The position numbers were made by a program, and so were the translations under genes. Under the pieces are notes generated by a model. The model searched no databases, was not told the origin of the DNA, and saw nothing but the letters and a program-made list of their open reading frames with translations. This document shows positions 1 to 8,600 of a DNA stretch of 12,912 bases, one piece after another. Source of the stretch: Campylobacteraceae bacterium (GTDB lineage Bacteria; Campylobacterota; Campylobacteria; Campylobacterales; Sulfurospirillaceae); contig JALUXQ010000112.1 of NCBI GenBank assembly GCA_027013265.1, positions 1 through 12,912 on the forward strand. The letters run 5' to 3'. The first letter of the stretch is position 1; each line of letters begins with the position of its first letter.

Positions 1-236
1 TAAAAACTACCGCAATAAACAGTCTGCTTGAAAAAAGAAGTCTTCTCTTCTCTATGCTTTTGCCATACAACTATAAAAACTCTGAGATAGTAGGCTCTAT
101 AATCACAAATAATTACCCTGTAAAACCAAAGAAAAAACTCATAGTGATAGTTGCCTTCGTAACTGGCTTTATAGTCTCTGTGTTTTTGGTGTTTTTTATG
201 GAATTTATCCAAAATATAAAAGAGGAGAGCAGATAA
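1..236 (+). CDS. Wzz-type polysaccharide chain-length determinant / co-polymerase, C-terminal fragment
   Basis: The reading frame is open from the left edge (first whole codon at base 3) to the TAA-type stop ending at 236, so only about 77 C-terminal residues are visible. They show the family's usual end: a short periplasmic stretch, a proline/lysine-rich segment (PVKPKKK), then one hydrophobic helix rich in V, I and F (about 20 residues) and a short charged cytoplasmic tail. Wzz/co-polymerase proteins sit in the inner membrane with two helices and set the length of O-antigen or exopolysaccharide chains. The first ATG at 54 is internal, because the protein sequence upstream of it is in frame and plausible. 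galU follows 38 nt downstream, which fits a polysaccharide locus continuing to the left. The subfamily (O-antigen versus capsule/exopolysaccharide) cannot be decided from this piece. Confidence 0.75.
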   Translation, partial: KTTAINSLLEKRSLLFSMLLPYNYKNSEIVGSIITNNYPVKPKKKLIVIVAFVTGFIVSVFLVFFMEFIQNIKEESR

Positions 237-274
237 TTGAAAATGGTGTATAAAATTTTTGCAAGTGATTTGAG

Positions 275-1108
275 ATGATAAAAAAGTGTCTATTCCCTGC
301 GGCTGGTTATGGGACTAGGTTTTTACCAGCTACTAAGGCTATACCAAAAGAGATGTTGCCAATATTGACGAAACCACTTTTACAGTATGGAGTAGAAGAG
401 GCGATGGATGCCGATATATATACGATGGCTATAGTCACAGGTCGAGGTAAGAGAGCTATAGAGGATCACTTTGATAGATCGTATGAACTAGAGCATCAGA
501 TATCCGGTACTTCAAAAGATATTTTAATGAAAGATATAAGAGAGATTGTGCTTAAATGCACTTTTAGTTACACTAGACAGATAGCGATGAAAGGGCTTGG
601 ACATGCCGTGCTGACAGGAGAAGTTCTCATAGGAGATGAGCCTTTTGCTGTTCTTTTGGCAGATGATTTATGTGACAATGTCGGAAAATCTGTACTCAAA
701 CAGATGTCAGAAGTCTATAAAAAATTCCCAGAGCACTGTATTGTAGCAGTTGAAGAAGTTCCAAAAGAGAGTGCAAACAGATATGGTATAGTAGAAGTTG
801 AGCCCTCAAGAGAGAGTAGCTCAATATTTAAAGTTGTAAATATGGTTGAAAAGCCAGAGATAGATAAAGTCCCAAGCAACCTAGCTATCATAGGTAGATA
901 TATCCTCATGCCAGAGATATTTGGGGTTCTTAAAACTACAAAGCCTGGAATTGGTGGAGAGATACAGATAACAGATGCTCTTTTGACTTTGGCAAAGCAG
1001 GGCAAAGTTTTGGCATACAAATTCAAAGGAAAGAGGTTTGATTGTGGTAGCGTCAATGGTTTTGTGGAGGCTACAAACTATTTTTATGATAAACATGATA
1101 ATACCTGA
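275..1108 (+). CDS. galU: UTP--glucose-1-phosphate uridylyltransferase (GalU)
   Basis: Cytoplasmic enzyme making UDP-glucose from UTP and glucose-1-phosphate for surface polysaccharide synthesis. The 277 residues match the usual bacterial GalU length. Visible motifs are the nucleotide-binding loop near the N-terminus (FPAAGYGTRFLPATKA, residues 7-22), PKEMLP (24-29) with the conserved lysine, the LADD metal/sugar site (about 128-131), VEKP (about 191-194), GGEIQITDAL (about 228-237) and the C-terminal GKRFDCG. All the expected catalytic-core elements are present, so it should be active. The start at 275 places the nucleotide-binding loop at the normal distance from the N-terminus, although the ribosome-binding site in front is weak. 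It lies between a Wzz-like gene and an HD-domain gene (14 nt gap downstream) and is probably co-transcribed with both. Confidence 0.95.
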   Translation: MIKKCLFPAAGYGTRFLPATKAIPKEMLPILTKPLLQYGVEEAMDADIYTMAIVTGRGKRAIEDHFDRSYELEHQISGTSKDILMKDIREIVLKCTFSYTRQIAMKGLGHAVLTGEVLIGDEPFAVLLADDLCDNVGKSVLKQMSEVYKKFPEHCIVAVEEVPKESANRYGIVEVEPSRESSSIFKVVNMVEKPEIDKVPSNLAIIGRYILMPEIFGVLKTTKPGIGGEIQITDALLTLAKQGKVLAYKFKGKRFDCGSVNGFVEATNYFYDKHDNT

Positions 1109-1122
1109 AAAAAAGGAGAATT

Positions 1123-1674
1123 ATGCCAAATAGAGAAGATGCTTTTAAACTACTCAAAGAGTATAATGGAGATGCTTTAGTCACTCATGGGCTTGCTGTT
1201 GAAGGAGCTATGAGGCATTTTGCTAGGAAATGGGGTGAAGATGAAGAGAAGTGGGGGATAGTTGGTTTGCTTCATGATTTAGATTATGAAAAGTTCCCTG
1301 ATGAACATTGTCATAAAACAAAAGAGATTATGGAGCCACTTGATTATAGTAAGGAGATTATCAGGGCTATCATGAGCCATGCTTATGGGATTTGCACTGA
1401 TGTTGAGCCGCTTTCAAAAATGGAAAAAACTCTTTATGCCGTAGATGAACTCACTGGACTTATCACTGCTTGTGCGCTTGTAAGACCTTCAAAATCTGTA
1501 ATGGATTTGGAGTTAAAATCAGTCAAGAAGAAGTTCAAACAAAAGTCTTTTGCAGCAGGTGCTAGCAGAGATGTGATGAAAAAAGGTGCGGATATGCTTG
1601 AGATGAGTTTGGATGAGCTTATAAGTGAAGTGATTTTGTCTATGAGAGCAATTGCTTCAACACTAGGACTTTGA
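1123..1674 (+). CDS. HD-domain (HDIG-type) phosphohydrolase
   Basis: A small stand-alone cytoplasmic HD-superfamily protein of 183 residues. The metal-binding set is visible: H22 (THGLAVEG), H51-D52 (LLHDLDYEKFP), additional histidines H62 and H64, H86 (MSHAYG) and D108 (VDELTG). This spacing is typical of HD-family metal-dependent phosphohydrolases, many of which act on nucleotides or phosphate esters. The C-terminal third is helical with a lysine-rich stretch and carries no second domain. A strong ribosome-binding site (AAAGGAGA, about 1112-1119) sits in front of the ATG at 1123, so the start is well supported. It follows galU by 14 nt and is probably in the same transcript. The real substrate is unknown, and nothing nearby identifies it. 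Confidence 0.8.
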   Translation: MPNREDAFKLLKEYNGDALVTHGLAVEGAMRHFARKWGEDEEKWGIVGLLHDLDYEKFPDEHCHKTKEIMEPLDYSKEIIRAIMSHAYGICTDVEPLSKMEKTLYAVDELTGLITACALVRPSKSVMDLELKSVKKKFKQKSFAAGASRDVMKKGADMLEMSLDELISEVILSMRAIASTLGL

Positions 1675-1732
1675 GATAAAAACACAACTGATGTAAAACA
1701 TTAAATTTGTTGTATTAGTTTCTTGGTGGACA

Positions 1733-1755
1733 ATAAATAGTAATAAGCTATTTAT
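1733..1755. repeat. Short A/T-rich inverted repeat upstream of the glycine-zipper gene
   Basis: ATAAATAG (1733-1740) is repeated as its exact reverse complement CTATTTAT (1748-1755) with a 7-nt spacer. It lies in the 160-nt intergenic stretch, about 50 nt upstream of the likely -10 element. It could be an operator for a dimeric regulator or a weak structure ending the HD-gene transcript. In sequence this AT-rich, chance occurrence is possible. Confidence 0.25.
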
Positions 1756-1806
1756 CTATTGGTTTGTATTGATTCACAATTATTTCACTTTTTAATTTTA
1801 TACTTC

Positions 1807-1815
1807 TATTATAAA
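1807..1815 (+). promoter_or_regulatory. Candidate -10 element for the glycine-zipper gene
   Basis: TATTATAAA lies 20 nt before the start codon, behind T-rich blocks (around 1784-1805) of the kind seen upstream of sigma-70 promoters in Campylobacterota, which often lack a clear -35 box. The intergenic gap of 160 nt and the strong ribosome-binding site after it support a transcript starting here. No -35 element is evident. Confidence 0.4.
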
Positions 1816-1834
1816 AACAAAAAAGGAGTTTAAG

Positions 1835-2371
1835 ATGAAAAAGATAGTTTTAGCGATATCAACAATGGCTCTAGTAACACTTACAGCACAAGCTAACTCT
1901 TTTTCGGTGAGTGATTATGTGAAAGTAGAAAAATCTAAACCAAAGTATGAAAATGTTATCCGCAGAACTCCATATGAAGAGTGCTGGGATGAAAGAGTGC
2001 CTGTTAGGCGTAATTATCACAGAAGAGGTGGCGAAGACAATAACGGCTTAGGCACTTTGATAGGTGGAGTTGCAGGTGGAATCCTAGGGCATCAAGTCGG
2101 TGGAGGAAGTGGCAAGACAGTAGCTACAATAGGCGGAGCGATAATAGGCTCAATCGTGGGAAACAACCTATCAAAAAGAGACTATAGAGATAACGGATAT
2201 GAATATACAACTTACGAGACAAAAAGAAGGTGTAAGACAAGATATGACGAACGCTCTCAAAGAAAATTTGTAGGATATAAAAATATAGGGCACTATAGAG
2301 GTAGACAAGTTGTAAAGTATTCACAAACAAAACTAAATTACATACCAGTTACTATAACTGTTGACTACTAG
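1835..2371 (+). CDS. Glycine-zipper 2TM-domain envelope protein (17 kDa surface antigen-like)
   Basis: Exported protein of 178 residues. Residues 1-20 form a signal peptide (MKK, hydrophobic core, AQA then NS), with cleavage expected by signal peptidase I. There is no lipobox cysteine, so this is not a lipoprotein. Residues about 71-111 form a glycine zipper: two GxxxG-rich halves (LGTLIGGVAGGILGHQVGG and TIGGAIIGSIVGNNL) able to form a membrane hairpin. The part after the zipper (C133, then ERSQRKFVGY, and a beta-rich tail) resembles the conserved C-terminal region of this family. C50 and C133 could form a disulfide. An arginine-rich patch (54-64) precedes the zipper. A good ribosome-binding site (AAAAGGAG, 1821-1828) supports the start. 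The family is found in the outer membrane or periplasm and often linked to envelope integrity; the specific role is unknown. Probably a single-gene transcript. Confidence 0.82.
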   Translation: MKKIVLAISTMALVTLTAQANSFSVSDYVKVEKSKPKYENVIRRTPYEECWDERVPVRRNYHRRGGEDNNGLGTLIGGVAGGILGHQVGGGSGKTVATIGGAIIGSIVGNNLSKRDYRDNGYEYTTYETKRRCKTRYDERSQRKFVGYKNIGHYRGRQVVKYSQTKLNYIPVTITVDY

Positions 2372-2376
2372 ATAAA

Positions 2377-2396
2377 TGCCCCGCAATAGTGGGGCA
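2377..2396 (+). terminator. GC-rich hairpin after the glycine-zipper gene, possible terminator
   Basis: TGCCCCGC (2377-2384) and GTGGGGCA (2389-2396) form an 8-bp stem (one G-U wobble) closed by an AATA tetraloop, starting 5 nt after the stop codon. It is the most stable hairpin I see between genes here. It lacks a downstream T-tract, so it may be a Rho-independent terminator of the weak type or a 3'-end stabilising structure. Confidence 0.5.
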
Positions 2397-2440
2397 ACCG
2401 CTAAATTGCTCTCACATTATCAGATTGTTAACAAAGTTTG

Positions 2441-2448
2441 GATAAAAT
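2441..2448 (+). promoter_or_regulatory. Candidate -10 element for the RND permease gene
   Basis: GATAAAAT lies about 30 nt upstream of the proposed start codon of the efflux permease, after the hairpin that closes the previous gene. It resembles the relaxed Campylobacterota -10 consensus; no -35 box is visible. Support is positional and weak. Confidence 0.3.
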
Positions 2449-2465
2449 TCTTTTAAATTCGAGGC

Positions 2466-2471
2466 AGGGGA
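2466..2471 (+). promoter_or_regulatory. Ribosome-binding site that decides the RND permease start
   Basis: AGGGGA sits 6 nt before an in-frame ATC codon at 2478. The spacing is ideal for that codon but far too long (45 nt) for the first ATG at 2517, which has no purine-rich site of its own at a proper distance. This argues that translation begins at or very near 2478. Confidence 0.55.
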
Positions 2472-2477
2472 AGCAAA

Positions 2478-5400
2478 ATCAAACAACTAATCAAATTTTT
2501 TCTAGATAATCCAAAGATGAATTATGCTCTGTTTGTACTGATAGCATTCTTGGGCATATACTCTTATACTCATACTCCAAAAGAGATTTTTCCAACATTT
2601 GATTTGGATAAGATAAAGATTTCCGGCTCTTATGCTGGTACTTCCATCGACATTATGGACAAGATTGCAGTTCGTGAGATAGAGGACAGAGTCAAGGGAT
2701 TGGAGGGGATAGATGATATGACTTCTGCTATAACTCCTGGTTCATTTGTTATTATTTTGGATCTCATAAAGGGAGTAAATAAATATAACTTGGCAGACAA
2801 AATCAAAGATGCGGTAGCAGATGCAAAGCAAAATTTTCCAAATGATATGAATGACCCAAAAGTTACTGTACTAAACACCACTAAGGCACTCCTCACTCTC
2901 TCTATGTCGTCGAGCAAAAAGAGTTTATCGCAATTAAAAGATATAGCAGATAGTATAAAAACAAAAGTTTTAGGCGTCAAAGATGTCTCAGATGTTACGG
3001 TTTATGGCGATTCTGATATGTATTACAATATTCTAATAGATGAAAAAAAACTTGAAGCACTTGGTATCAACAAAACAGCATTTTTAGCAACTCTTGGCAA
3101 TATCTCATATATTTTCCCAGTTGGTAAGATAGAAGGAAAAAGTAAACACTTTTATATCTCAACTTACAATGGTGCAAAAACTGCAAAAGAGATGAAAGAT
3201 ACGATAATTTCAATAGGTGGAAAAAAGATATATCTAAGCGATGTAGCAATCGTACAAAAGAGATATGAAGATTCAACAACATTTTCAACGATAAATACTA
3301 AGCCATCACTAAATCTAGCAATCACACAAACTGAAGACGGCAATGCATTGGTTGCGACAAAAAATATTGAAAAACTGAAAAAACAGTTAGAGAAAAAGTA
3401 TAAAAATGTTATCTTTACCATCAGTGACGACAACTCTTCAAAGATCAAAGACAGGCTAAATGTAGTTATATCAAATATTCTTTTTGGTATTATTTTGGTG
3501 ACTCTACTTCTCGCTCTTCTTATCAACCCAAAGATGGCATTTATAGTTGGTCTTGGAATCCCAACTTCGTTTATAATGGCTGCTATATATTTTCATCTGT
3601 TTGGCTATACGATAAATATGATCTCTCTTATAGGGGTACTTCTTGCACTTGGAGTTTTAGTTGACGACGCCATAGTTGTGGCTGAAAGTATCCAGCAGTA
3701 TTTAGAAGAGGGATTTTCTCCAAAAGAAGCGGCTCTAAGAGGGAGTAGTGATGTAGCAAAACCAGTCATCATGGCCTCCATCACCACCCTCTTTTCGTTT
3801 ATACCGATTTTGATGATAAGTGGAACTATGGGAGAGTTTATCAAGCTTATACCAATAGCAGTTTCAGCCTTACTTGTAGCTTCTTTGATAGAGTCTTTTA
3901 TCTTTTTGCCTCTTCATGCAGCACACACACTAAACAATAAATCAAAAGTTCTTTCATGGGAGAGACCAAATAGAATCTACAGCTACATTATTCACAAGCT
4001 CATGGTTTATAGAAAAACTTTTCTATTTGCTTTTTTGGTTTTAGTTCCACTTTTGACTGCGGTTGGTGTTAAATCTTCAAGATTTCAAATGTTCCCAAAG
4101 TTTGACTCTACTACGATGCAAATATCCTTAAAGATGGATATAAATACTCCTATCGAAGAGACATATAAAAAAGTAAATCTTATCGCAAATGCACTATATA
4201 AAAATAGAAAAAAGTTTTATATAAAAACAGTCTCAACTATAGCAGGATATCGAAGAAATACAGCGGGAAGCAGTGAAAATTACCCTTATGTAGCATATAT
4301 AAATATAGAGTTGTACAAACTAAAGCCGCAAGATTTTGTTAATAAATATATCACGCCAAATCTAAGTCTATATTATGATAAAAAAGGCAGAATTAGAGAG
4401 AAAACATCCCAAGATATAGCAAAAAATATAAAAGCTTTTTTTAAAAAAGAGAAGTTTAAGAAAAAACTAAATCTCCAAGAGCTTTTTGTAGCAGAAAGGA
4501 GAGCAGGTCCCGTAAAAACAGATATAAAAATAGGAGTTATTTCAAATAACACACTAAAAACCAACCAAGCGATAAAAAATATTGAAAATGCACTAGGTAA
4601 ACTAAAAGGTGTCAAGAGTATCTCAAATAACGCACATGCTGGTATAGATGAGATAAAATTAAAACTAAATAGATATGGAGAGGAGCTAGGGCTTAATGAA
4701 AGAAGCATAGGATCACTGCTCTCAAATTTTTTCTTAGAGAAAAAGATAAGTACGGCACTTGATGATGAAAATCTTCTTGATATAAAGGTGCAAAGTATCG
4801 ATAAAGATGATATAGAAAGATTGAAAAATATAAAAATTCCACTAGAAGACGGCAAAAGTGTATCTTTGCATGAAGTGGCTGATTTTGCGATAAATAAGTC
4901 GTTCGAGAGAGTTAGCAAAGACTTTGGAGTGAGAACATTTTATATATATGCCAATGTAAACCCTAAGATATTAACTGCAAATGAAGCCATAGACAAAATT
5001 CAGCCGACTCTTTCAAAAGTAGAAAAAAGCGGTGTAACCTTGAAACTTTTAGGTGAAAAAAAGAAAAATGCTGAATTAAAAAGTGACATGATGAGTGCCT
5101 CTTTTGTCGCTGTTCTTCTTATCATCTTGAGCTTATTATATCTTTTTAACTCCTTTAGAGATACTTTTATCATCGCCTCTGTTATGCCTTTCTCTTTTCT
5201 TGGAGTTATAATAGGACATCAAATAATGGGGCTAAACCTCAGTATGCCTTCCATCATAGGTGCATTAGGACTCGCAGGAGTTGTCATAAATGATGGGATT
5301 TTGATGGTCACATATCTAAGAAAAACAGAAACACTAGATGAGTTTTTTGCAGAAGCTAGCAAGAGATTAAGACCGATATTTTTGACTTCAATCACGACCC

Positions 5401-5579
5401 TTATAGGTCTTTCAACCCTAATCTTTTTTCCAACAGGACAAGCTGTTATATTTCAGCCTCTAGCAGTATCGCTTGGTTTTGGGCTTGGTTGGGGAACGAT
5501 ACTAAACCTTATCTATGTACCAACTCTGTATGCAGTGCTTCATAGAAGAAGATATAAAAAAGGGTTAGCTAAGTTCTGA
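2478..5579 (+). CDS. RND-family efflux permease (AcrB/ACR_tran type), probable AUC start
   Basis: Inner-membrane proton-driven efflux permease of 1033 residues if it starts at 2478 (1020 from ATG 2517), the normal RND length. The 13 residues before the ATG (KQLIKFFLDNPK) are the expected amphipathic N-terminus before helix 1, but no ATG, GTG or TTG precedes them after the stop at 2454, so I chose ATC 2478. Counting from it, TM4 carries the proton-relay pair D396-D397 (GVLVDDAIVVAE). The TM10 segment reads VVINDGILMVTY with N938 where AcrB has its lysine, a variant shared by one RND subclass. Two helix blocks (about 328-490 and 870-1020) flank large periplasmic porter domains. No membrane-fusion protein or TolC-like gene adjoins it in the window, so it may use partners elsewhere. 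Substrate unknown; metal-efflux signature motifs are not apparent. Confidence 0.9.
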   Translation: MKQLIKFFLDNPKMNYALFVLIAFLGIYSYTHTPKEIFPTFDLDKIKISGSYAGTSIDIMDKIAVREIEDRVKGLEGIDDMTSAITPGSFVIILDLIKGVNKYNLADKIKDAVADAKQNFPNDMNDPKVTVLNTTKALLTLSMSSSKKSLSQLKDIADSIKTKVLGVKDVSDVTVYGDSDMYYNILIDEKKLEALGINKTAFLATLGNISYIFPVGKIEGKSKHFYISTYNGAKTAKEMKDTIISIGGKKIYLSDVAIVQKRYEDSTTFSTINTKPSLNLAITQTEDGNALVATKNIEKLKKQLEKKYKNVIFTISDDNSSKIKDRLNVVISNILFGIILVTLLLALLINPKMAFIVGLGIPTSFIMAAIYFHLFGYTINMISLIGVLLALGVLVDDAIVVAESIQQYLEEGFSPKEAALRGSSDVAKPVIMASITTLFSFIPILMISGTMGEFIKLIPIAVSALLVASLIESFIFLPLHAAHTLNNKSKVLSWERPNRIYSYIIHKLMVYRKTFLFAFLVLVPLLTAVGVKSSRFQMFPKFDSTTMQISLKMDINTPIEETYKKVNLIANALYKNRKKFYIKTVSTIAGYRRNTAGSSENYPYVAYINIELYKLKPQDFVNKYITPNLSLYYDKKGRIREKTSQDIAKNIKAFFKKEKFKKKLNLQELFVAERRAGPVKTDIKIGVISNNTLKTNQAIKNIENALGKLKGVKSISNNAHAGIDEIKLKLNRYGEELGLNERSIGSLLSNFFLEKKISTALDDENLLDIKVQSIDKDDIERLKNIKIPLEDGKSVSLHEVADFAINKSFERVSKDFGVRTFYIYANVNPKILTANEAIDKIQPTLSKVEKSGVTLKLLGEKKKNAELKSDMMSASFVAVLLIILSLLYLFNSFRDTFIIASVMPFSFLGVIIGHQIMGLNLSMPSIIGALGLAGVVINDGILMVTYLRKTETLDEFFAEASKRLRPIFLTSITTLIGLSTLIFFPTGQAVIFQPLAVSLGFGLGWGTILNLIYVPTLYAVLHRRRYKKGLAKF

Positions 5580-5628
5580 TATATCTGCTTAAACCATGTA
5601 TGTTTTAGAGGTGCCTTTAAGTTAATTT

Positions 5629-5637
5629 TGATATAAT
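5629..5637 (+). promoter_or_regulatory. Extended -10 promoter for the signalling cluster
   Basis: TGATATAAT (5629-5637) is a perfect TATAAT hexamer with the TG extension, 35 nt before the ATG at 5673. It is preceded by spaced T-runs (5603-5606, 5616-5618, 5626-5629), as is typical of Campylobacterota housekeeping promoters. It lies in the 93-nt gap after the RND gene and is the only obvious promoter for the downstream run of closely packed genes. Confidence 0.5.
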
Positions 5638-5672
5638 AATAACATGTACATAAAATTTTAGTATAAGTTAAA

Positions 5673-8600
5673 ATGAAAATTACATTATGTATGGTTGGTT
5701 GTAAAATGGTCAGTATCGTGAGATTGTTATATATCATTATTTTTAGTGCTTTATTGTTATTTGGTAATAATAAAAAAATCCAATCTAAGCATATATTGGT
5801 GCTAAATTCATATCACCAAACTTTTGGCTGGGTTAAGGATATTCAAAGAGCCATAGATGATGTATTGAAGCCAATAAAAAATAACTATATATTACATGTT
5901 GAAAATATGGACACAAAAAGGATATATAGTTCTGCATACATAAAAGCTTTAAAAAATATATACCAGATAAAATACAAAGATATTAAATTTGATATTATTT
6001 TGGCTAGCGATAATAATGCTTACGATTTTTTAAGACACAATAGAGATGATATTTTTGGAGATGTTCCTACTCTATTTTGCGGAGTTAATTTTTTTAATGA
6101 TAATGATATTAAAGGGTTGCACAACTTCACTGGAGTTGCAGAGAATACCGAGCCAAAAGGAACAATAAAATCTGCTTTAAAAATGTTTCCAAATACAAAA
6201 CATGTTTTTATATTAAATGATTATTTAAAGACAGGACAAGCATTTACACGCATAACTATCAAGGCTATTAAAGATTTAAATTTAAATTTAGATGTGAGAA
6301 TTATAGAAAATTTAACCAAAAAAGAGCTACAAGTAAAATTATCAAAATTACCCAAAAATAGTATTGTGATACTCGGAACATACTTTCAAGATAGAGATAA
6401 AATATACTATGACTTCAAACAAAGCGGAACATTCATACCTAAATATTCAAATGCACCAGTATTTTGTCTTGTTGATCTTTCATTAGGTTATGGAGTAGTA
6501 GGTGGAAGCTTAGTGGGAGGATATTATCAAGGTTTTGCTATGGCAAAAATGGCAAAAAAAGTTTTAGAAGGAGCAGATATAAATACTATGGCGGTTGCCA
6601 AGCACGGTTCAACTAAGTTTGTATTTGACTATAATGCATTAAAAAAATATAATATAGATTTTGATATATTGCCGAAAAATTCTAAAATTATTAATAAGCC
6701 TATACCCTTTTTTCAACAGTATAAACTTGCTATAGAGATAGCCTTATTGATTATAACCATTTTAATTATCGCTATTATTGTGTTATTGGTGCAAAATAGG
6801 AAAATAAAAATAGCCCAAGAAAAACTTAAAAAAATTCAACTTAATCAAAAACAGTTGATTTATGAGAGGACAAAAGAGCTAGAAGATCAAAAAGAGTTTG
6901 TATCTTCCATTATCACCAGCTCACAAGATGCCCTTATAGTTATAGATAAAACATCAAATGTGACCATGTGGAATGCTTCAGCTACAGTTATTTTTGGATA
7001 CACAGAAGAGGAGATGGTCGGAAGTTCTGTTGAGAAGATTATTCCCGATGAGTTTAAAAAGTTGCATTTTGCAGGAGTGAAAAGGGTTAGTGAAAATGGT
7101 GAAACAAAACTTTTAGGAAAAGGAGCTATAGAGATAATAGGTGTACACAAAGATGGGACTATTAAAAATATAGATTTAGCCTTAAATAGTTTTATGATTA
7201 AAGAGGAGATATTCTATAGTGCAAATATTCGTGATATAAGCGATAGAAAAGAGTTAACAGATAGGATACAAAAAGAAAAAGAGTTTACGCAAACCATAGT
7301 GGATTCACAAGAGCAACTTATTCTCACCACAAATGGAGAAAAAATTTTGACTACTAATAAAACATTTTTAAATTTTTATGCAGTTGACTCAATAGAAGAT
7401 TTTATGCAAATCTATGATGCTAGATGCATTTGTGATACTTTTGATAAAAATGCACCAGAAGGCTACCTTCAAAAAGATATGGGTGGGGAAATTTGGATAG
7501 ATTATGTGATATCTAACTCTTCAAAAATACATAAAGCAATTATAATAAGAGATAAAAAACCTTTTATTTTTTCAGTATCTGCTACAAAACTTCCAGGAGA
7601 TAATGAAACTCTATTGGCAGTTTTTACAAACATTACAGAGATGGAAGAGGCAAAAAAAGAGGTAGAGATACTCCATAAACATACCAAAGAATCCATAGAA
7701 TACGCTTCTCTCATCCAAGGAGCAGTAGTCTCTAAACCTGAAGACATAAATCTATTCTTTAAAAGTAGTTTTGTCTATTGGATGCCGAAAGATACAGTAG
7801 GTGGAGATATTTGGTTGCTTAAACAGCTTAGGCATGAAGATGAGTGCATCTTGTTTGTCATTGACTGTACAGGACATGGTGTTCCAGGGGCATTTGTAAC
7901 CATGATTGTAAAATCGATTGAAAGAGAAATAGTTGCAAATCTAAAAAAACACCCTGAATTTGATATATCTCCAGCAATTATCATGTCTCACTTCAACAAA
8001 ACAATGAAAATATTACTCAAGCAAACATCTAAAGATAGCCTCTCTAATGCAGGATGGGATGGAGCAATTATCTACTACAACAGAAGAGAACAAGTCCTTA
8101 AGTTTGCAGGTGCCAAAACACCGCTATTTTATATAGATAAAAATGGAGAATTTAAAACTCTCAAAGGAAATAGATACTCTGTCGGTTATAAAAAATGTGA
8201 TATGGATTATGTTTACAAAGAGAGTACCATGCATGTTCAAGAGGGTATGAAATTTTACTGTACTACCGATGGTTACTTTGACCAAAATGGCGGTGAAAAA
8301 GGTTTTCCATTTGGTAAAAAAAGATTTGAAAATATCATTAAACGCAACCATTCAAAACTTATGACTAAACAGAAGGATATATTTGTACAACAGTTGCAAG
8401 AGTATGAATCTCAAATACCAAATAACGATAGAAACGATGATATAACGCTTGTTGGATTTGAGATAGGGGCAAAATCTAATATAGTAGATGATGTTGCAAT
8501 AGTAAAATACAAAGGCGTAATGACTCAAAGTGTTATAGCGTCGGCATTGGAGAATATCGAAACTAGCATTGCAAATATAGGTCTCATGGGGACTATATCA

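Noticed and set aside
54..236. Separate 60-residue membrane protein starting at ATG 54
   Set aside because: The frame is open upstream to the window edge and reads as the C-terminal end of a Wzz-type protein, so the ATG is internal.
1684..1713. Nested repeat ACAAC ... GTTGT with an inner ATGT/ACAT after the HD gene
   Set aside because: Short arms with asymmetric bulges; not distinguishable from chance in AT-rich DNA.
3164..3526. 120-residue antisense ORF in the RND permease gene
   Set aside because: Shadow frame with no recognisable motif, opposite a conserved sense frame.
4373..4918. 181-residue antisense ORF within the RND permease gene
   Set aside because: Its product is a low-complexity Ser/Phe/Leu-rich chain produced by reading lysine- and glutamate-rich coding sequence backwards; there is no ribosome-binding site or domain, and the sense frame is a clear RND protein.
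5588..5608. Possible hairpin after the RND gene (CTTAAAC ... GTTTTAG)
   Set aside because: Seven-base arms with a T-T mismatch, almost all A-T pairs and no T-run right after; too weak to call a terminator.
5540..5737. Minus-strand ORF crossing the gap before the signalling cluster
   Set aside because: 65 residues of low-complexity I/T/L, covering the probable promoter, with no plausible initiation signal.
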